Source: a candidate division FCPU426 bacterium (GTDB taxonomy: Bacteria; Oederibacteriota; Muellerivitia; Muellerivitales; Muellerivitaceae). From it: DNA of 64,000 nucleotides. This document shows, one piece after another, positions 60,662-64,000 of the stretch. The notes beneath the pieces were generated by a model that saw only the letters and a program-made list of their open reading frames with translations, was not told the origin of the DNA and searched no databases. The stretch lies in the NCBI GenBank assembly GCA_027452205.1, contig DAIDGV010000002.1, positions 30,759 to 94,758 on the forward strand. The letters run 5' to 3'. The position numbers and the translations under genes are program-made. Positions within the stretch are counted from its first letter, which is position 1. Each line of letters starts with the position of its first letter.

Positions 60662-63600
60662 GTGAAAAGGTCTTTAAAACGATTTAGCGACAAGTCTTTG
60701 ACTGCCGCCTTGAGGGGTGTTGTATCCACTCAAGTTGAGGCTTTGTGCCCTCTTTTCTTTGTCGTTATATTTTTTGCCGCTCCTTCGCTTTACGCTCAAA
60801 CGACCTATTACTTGACCACCGGCACTTCAAATCCGCAACATTCCACTACGGACTATTTTGACCTGAGCACCACCGCCGGTTCGACCAGCAACGGTGACTG
60901 GAATCAAAGTAATGTGACCGAGATGACGTGGCCTTCCACGGGTTGGGTTAGCAGCTACAACGATTATATGTATTTCGAACCTGCGGTCACTAACAGTTCC
61001 AGCCCCAGCGCTTCGGGTCCCGGTTCTTCACCCAAGGGCTACGGATGGGAAACCCCGTCGACGATGTCTTGTGATATCGCCGCCGGTACTTGGACGTTTA
61101 ATAACCGATTCGATTTGTATTGGGGAAATGACGCTTTCTCGGGAGCGGCAACGATCACGTATAACATTGAATACGCGGTGTATGCCAATACGGGCAGTGG
61201 AGTTACCCAACTTTTTACTGGTTCCCAAACGTTGGAAAAACACACCGCGGCTACGTCATACAATTACACGGCCGTAACCTTGAACGCCACCAGCGCGCAA
61301 GGTGTTTTTTCGGTCAAAGGCAATAACTTGCTGGTCGAATATTGGCTGAATACCATTGTTCAGACCAGCGGCGGCGGATTGGCCGAAACGAATTCGGATA
61401 ACACCTATCTCTTGTTCAACACCAATTCGGATTACGTGACCGTTCCGGGTTGCGCCAATACAAATACCGCTACATCGACGAACACTCAAACCAATACCCA
61501 AACAGCCACCAACACACAAACCAATACCGCGACCAGTACGATGACAAGTACGGCCACGAACACGGCGACCAACACCTCGACCAATACCTCGACTAATACG
61601 GGAACCAATACCAGTACGGTCACGAATACCCAAACGAACACTTCAACAAACACCGCAACCAATACCTCCACCAATACCGCTACGGTGAGCAATACTTCGA
61701 CCAACACCAATACGGTTACTAATACACAGACGAATACGGCCACCAGTACGGCCACGAACACAGGTACTAATACCAGTACGGTTACTAATACCCAAACGAA
61801 TACTTCGACAAACACCGCTACTAATAGCTCCACCAATACCGCTACAGTGAGCAATACTTCGACCAACACCAATACGGTCACCAATACGCAGACGAATACG
61901 GCCACCAATACGGCCACGAACACAGGTACTAATACCAGTACGGTTACCAACACCCAAACGAATACTTCGACAAACACCGCAACCAATAGCTCCACCAATA
62001 CCGCTACGGTTAGCAGCACTTCGACCAATACTAGTACGGTTACGAACACTCAAACGAATACGGCGACTGACACCTCGACCAACACGGCCACTAACACCAA
62101 TACGGTCACCGATACTCAGACCAACACTTCCACAAACACCGCCACGAACACCAGCACGAGCACTTCGGTGAACACGAACACGAATACGGCAACAAATACC
62201 TCGACCAATACAGCCACCGACACCAACACAGTGACCAACACCCAGACCAGCACTTCCACCGATACGGCCACGAATAGCGCCACCAACACGAGCACCAACA
62301 CGGCTACGGTCAGCAGTACATCGACCAACACCTCGACGAATACGGCGACCGATACGGACACCAATACCGCTACTAACACCAACACGGTTACCAACACCCA
62401 GACGAGTACTTCCACCGACACGGCTACCAATTCTGCCACCAATACCGCGACCAACACGGCTACGGTCAGCAGTACATCGACGAACACCGCCACGAACACG
62501 GCGACCGATACGAATACCAATACGGTGACCAGCACTCAGACCAGTACTTCCACTGATACGGCCACGAATAGCGCCACCAACACGAGCACCAACACGGCTA
62601 CGGTCAGCAGTACCTCGACCAACACCTCAACGAATACGGCGACCGATACGAATACCAATACGGTGACCAGCACTCAAACCAGCACTTCGACGGATACGGC
62701 TACAAATACCGCCACGGATACCTCGACCAATACGGCCACAGTCAGCGATACGGCGACCAACACTTCGACGGATACGGCTACCAACACCTCGACGAATACG
62801 GCTACCAATACGAATACGGTCACCAGTACCCAAACGAACACTTCGACGGATACGGGTACAAATACCGCTACGGATACCTCAACCAATACGGCCACGGTGA
62901 GCGATACGGCCACCAGTACTTCGACGGATACGGCTACGGATACCTCGACGAATACGGCGACCAATACCAATACGGTGACGAGCACCCAAACTAACACTTC
63001 GACGGATACGGGTACAAATACCGCTACGGATACCTCAACCAATACGGCCACGGTGAGCGATACGGCCACCAGTACTTCGACCGATACGGCTACCAACACC
63101 TCGACGAACAGCGCCACCAATACGAACACGGTCACTAGTACCCAAACTAACACTTCGACGGATACAGCTACCAATACTGCTACGGATACTTCGACCAATA
63201 CGGCTACGGTCAGCGATACGGCGACCAGTACTTCGACGGATACGGCTACGGATACCTCGACGAACAGCGCTACTAACACCAACACGGTGACTAGCACTCA
63301 AACGAACACTTCGACGGATACGGCCACTAACTCGGCGACTAGCACCGCCACTAATACGGCTACGGTCAGCGATACGGCGACCAACACTTCGACGGATACG
63401 GCTACCAGTACTTCGACCAACACCGCGACTAACTCGGCCACGAATACGGCCACAAGCACCGACACCGCGACGGACACGAAAACCGATACTGCGACGAGTA
63501 CTTCTACGAACACGGCTACCAATACGGCTACCAACTCGGCGACCAATACGGATACCGACACGGCCACTAACACCTCGACCGATACCTCGACCAATACAGC

Positions 63601-64000
63601 TACCAACACCGCGACTAACTCGGCCACGAATACGGCCACAAGCACCGACACCGCGACGGACACGAACACCGATACCGCGACGAGTACTTCAACCAATACG
63701 GCTACCAATACTGCGACGAATTCGGCGACAAGTACTAATACTGACACGGCTACCAATACCGCGACTGACACCGCGACGGACACGAACACCGATACCGCGA
63801 CGAGTACTTCTACGAACACGGCTACCAATACGGCCACAAACTCGGCGACCAATACGGATACCGACACGGCCACTAACACCTCGACCGATACCTCGACCAA
63901 TACAGCTACTAACACCGCAACGAACTCAGCCACGAATACGGCCACAAGTACGGATACGGCTACTAATACGAACACCGATACGGCGACCAGTACTTCGACC
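60662..64000 (+). CDS. Secreted giant Thr-x-Thr-x repeat protein (3' end outside window)
   Basis: Translation from the GTG at 60662 (GGAG at 60654-60657) gives a basic n-region and a hydrophobic signal (PLFFVVIFFAAPSLYA), then a ~210-residue beta-rich domain (TTYYLTTGTSNPQHSTTDYFDL, YGWETPSTMSCDIAAGTWTF). From about 61459, after the last VPGCANTNTA, the chain becomes an uninterrupted low-complexity array in which nearly every second residue is Thr and the alternating residue is Asn, Ala, Ser, Asp, Gln, Val or Gly, with almost no Pro. It is still open after about 845 codons of repeat at the window edge. Neighbouring secreted proteins have 30 to 100 residue linkers of similar kind, so a C-terminal sorting-like domain probably follows outside. 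Confidence 0.75.
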   Translation, partial: MKRSLKRFSDKSLTAALRGVVSTQVEALCPLFFVVIFFAAPSLYAQTTYYLTTGTSNPQHSTTDYFDLSTTAGSTSNGDWNQSNVTEMTWPSTGWVSSYNDYMYFEPAVTNSSSPSASGPGSSPKGYGWETPSTMSCDIAAGTWTFNNRFDLYWGNDAFSGAATITYNIEYAVYANTGSGVTQLFTGSQTLEKHTAATSYNYTAVTLNATSAQGVFSVKGNNLLVEYWLNTIVQTSGGGLAETNSDNTYLLFNTNSDYVTVPGCANTNTATSTNTQTNTQTATNTQTNTATSTMTSTATNTATNTSTNTSTNTGTNTSTVTNTQTNTSTNTATNTSTNTATVSNTSTNTNTVTNTQTNTATSTATNTGTNTSTVTNTQTNTSTNTATNSSTNTATVSNTSTNTNTVTNTQTNTATNTATNTGTNTSTVTNTQTNTSTNTATNSSTNTATVSSTSTNTSTVTNTQTNTATDTSTNTATNTNTVTDTQTNTSTNTATNTSTSTSVNTNTNTATNTSTNTATDTNTVTNTQTSTSTDTATNSATNTSTNTATVSSTSTNTSTNTATDTDTNTATNTNTVTNTQTSTSTDTATNSATNTATNTATVSSTSTNTATNTATDTNTNTVTSTQTSTSTDTATNSATNTSTNTATVSSTSTNTSTNTATDTNTNTVTSTQTSTSTDTATNTATDTSTNTATVSDTATNTSTDTATNTSTNTATNTNTVTSTQTNTSTDTGTNTATDTSTNTATVSDTATSTSTDTATDTSTNTATNTNTVTSTQTNTSTDTGTNTATDTSTNTATVSDTATSTSTDTATNTSTNSATNTNTVTSTQTNTSTDTATNTATDTSTNTATVSDTATSTSTDTATDTSTNSATNTNTVTSTQTNTSTDTATNSATSTATNTATVSDTATNTSTDTATSTSTNTATNSATNTATSTDTATDTKTDTATSTSTNTATNTATNSATNTDTDTATNTSTDTSTNTATNTATNSATNTATSTDTATDTNTDTATSTSTNTATNTATNSATSTNTDTATNTATDTATDTNTDTATSTSTNTATNTATNSATNTDTDTATNTSTDTSTNTATNTATNSATNTATSTDTATNTNTDTATSTST
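61459..64000 (+). repeat. Thr-codon repeat array with 162-base and 186-base higher-order units
   Basis: The basic unit is six bases (AC-n plus a variable codon). Higher-order copies are visible: the ACGGT(T/C)AC segment recurs at 61616, 61778 and 61940, exactly 162 bases apart, and a longer block starting CACCGCGACTAACTCGGCC recurs at 63421 and 63607, 186 bases apart, almost identical. Synonymous third positions vary freely within early units, so those are old; the later blocks are more uniform, suggesting recent segmental duplication. Confidence 0.85.

Noticed and set aside
61486..63975. Long minus-strand open frames rich in Val, Leu, Phe and Ala within the Thr array
   Set aside because: They are the antisense of ACn-NNN codon repeats, which yields GTN/NGT codons without stops. 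No start context, signal or domain; the plus-strand reading has a signal peptide and folded N-terminal domain.
61459..64000. CRISPR array
   Set aside because: The repeats are contiguous six-base units in one reading frame, without unique spacers of constant length, and no cas genes are present.

Overview
The window looks like a chromosomal segment of a Gram-negative, outer-membrane-bearing bacterium with moderately high GC. Lipid A and inner-core LPS genes (lpxB, lpxK, waaA, five family-9 glycosyltransferases) show the outer membrane. Numerous secreted proteins carry Thr/Pro- or Thr/Asn-rich linkers, and two end in a FlgD-like/T9SS-like C-terminal domain. That combination is typical of poorly cultured lineages rather than a model proteobacterium. 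The sequence alone does not let me name the phylum. No rRNA, tRNA, CRISPR array, integrase or transposase was found.

Layout. 1-5.3 kb: a truncated membrane protein gene, a seven-repeat (probably seven-bladed propeller) lipoprotein, hisI, trpE and trpG, then a small two-gene module resembling a toxin-antitoxin pair, closed by a strong terminator. 5.4-6.8 kb: decayed RHS/YD-repeat fragments in permuted order flanking a hairpin-dense non-coding island. 6.9-9.7 kb: secreted proteins, including a 3D-domain lipoprotein. 9.8-25.8 kb: a long same-strand LPS region (lpxB, DUF374 acyltransferase-like, waaA, lpxK, five GT9 enzymes, one GT4 enzyme, a polytopic membrane protein), interrupted by two envelope-protein genes and by ilvE.

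25.9-38.4 kb: mixed housekeeping and envelope genes: a YfhO-type membrane protein, bioB, a DUF1223 protein, glycerate kinase, acs, two tandem extremely aromatic secreted proteins, a glutaredoxin, a dienelactone hydrolase and mutY. 38.4-46.3 kb: a membrane protein with a degenerate class III cyclase domain, a tolC-macA-macB-type efflux operon, and a divergent GAF/AAA+/Fis regulator. 46.4-51.7 kb: two secreted proteins with matching C-terminal sorting-like domains, next to a PorV-like barrel fused to OmpA and TPR domains, suggesting a type IX-like secretion or surface-anchoring group. 51.8-60.2 kb: aroQ, a 1009-residue protein with two O-antigen-ligase-like modules, and two more YfhO paralogues. 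60.7 kb to the end: a secreted protein that becomes an uninterrupted Thr-x-Thr-x repeat for at least 2.5 kb and runs off the window.

The strongest candidates for undescribed biology are the aromatic tandem pair (33.9-36.1 kb), the PorV/OmpA/TPR fusion with its neighbours (46.4-51.7 kb), the double-module ligase (52.2-55.3 kb), the giant Thr repeat (61.4-64.0 kb) and the hairpin island between RHS fragments (5.8-6.2 kb).
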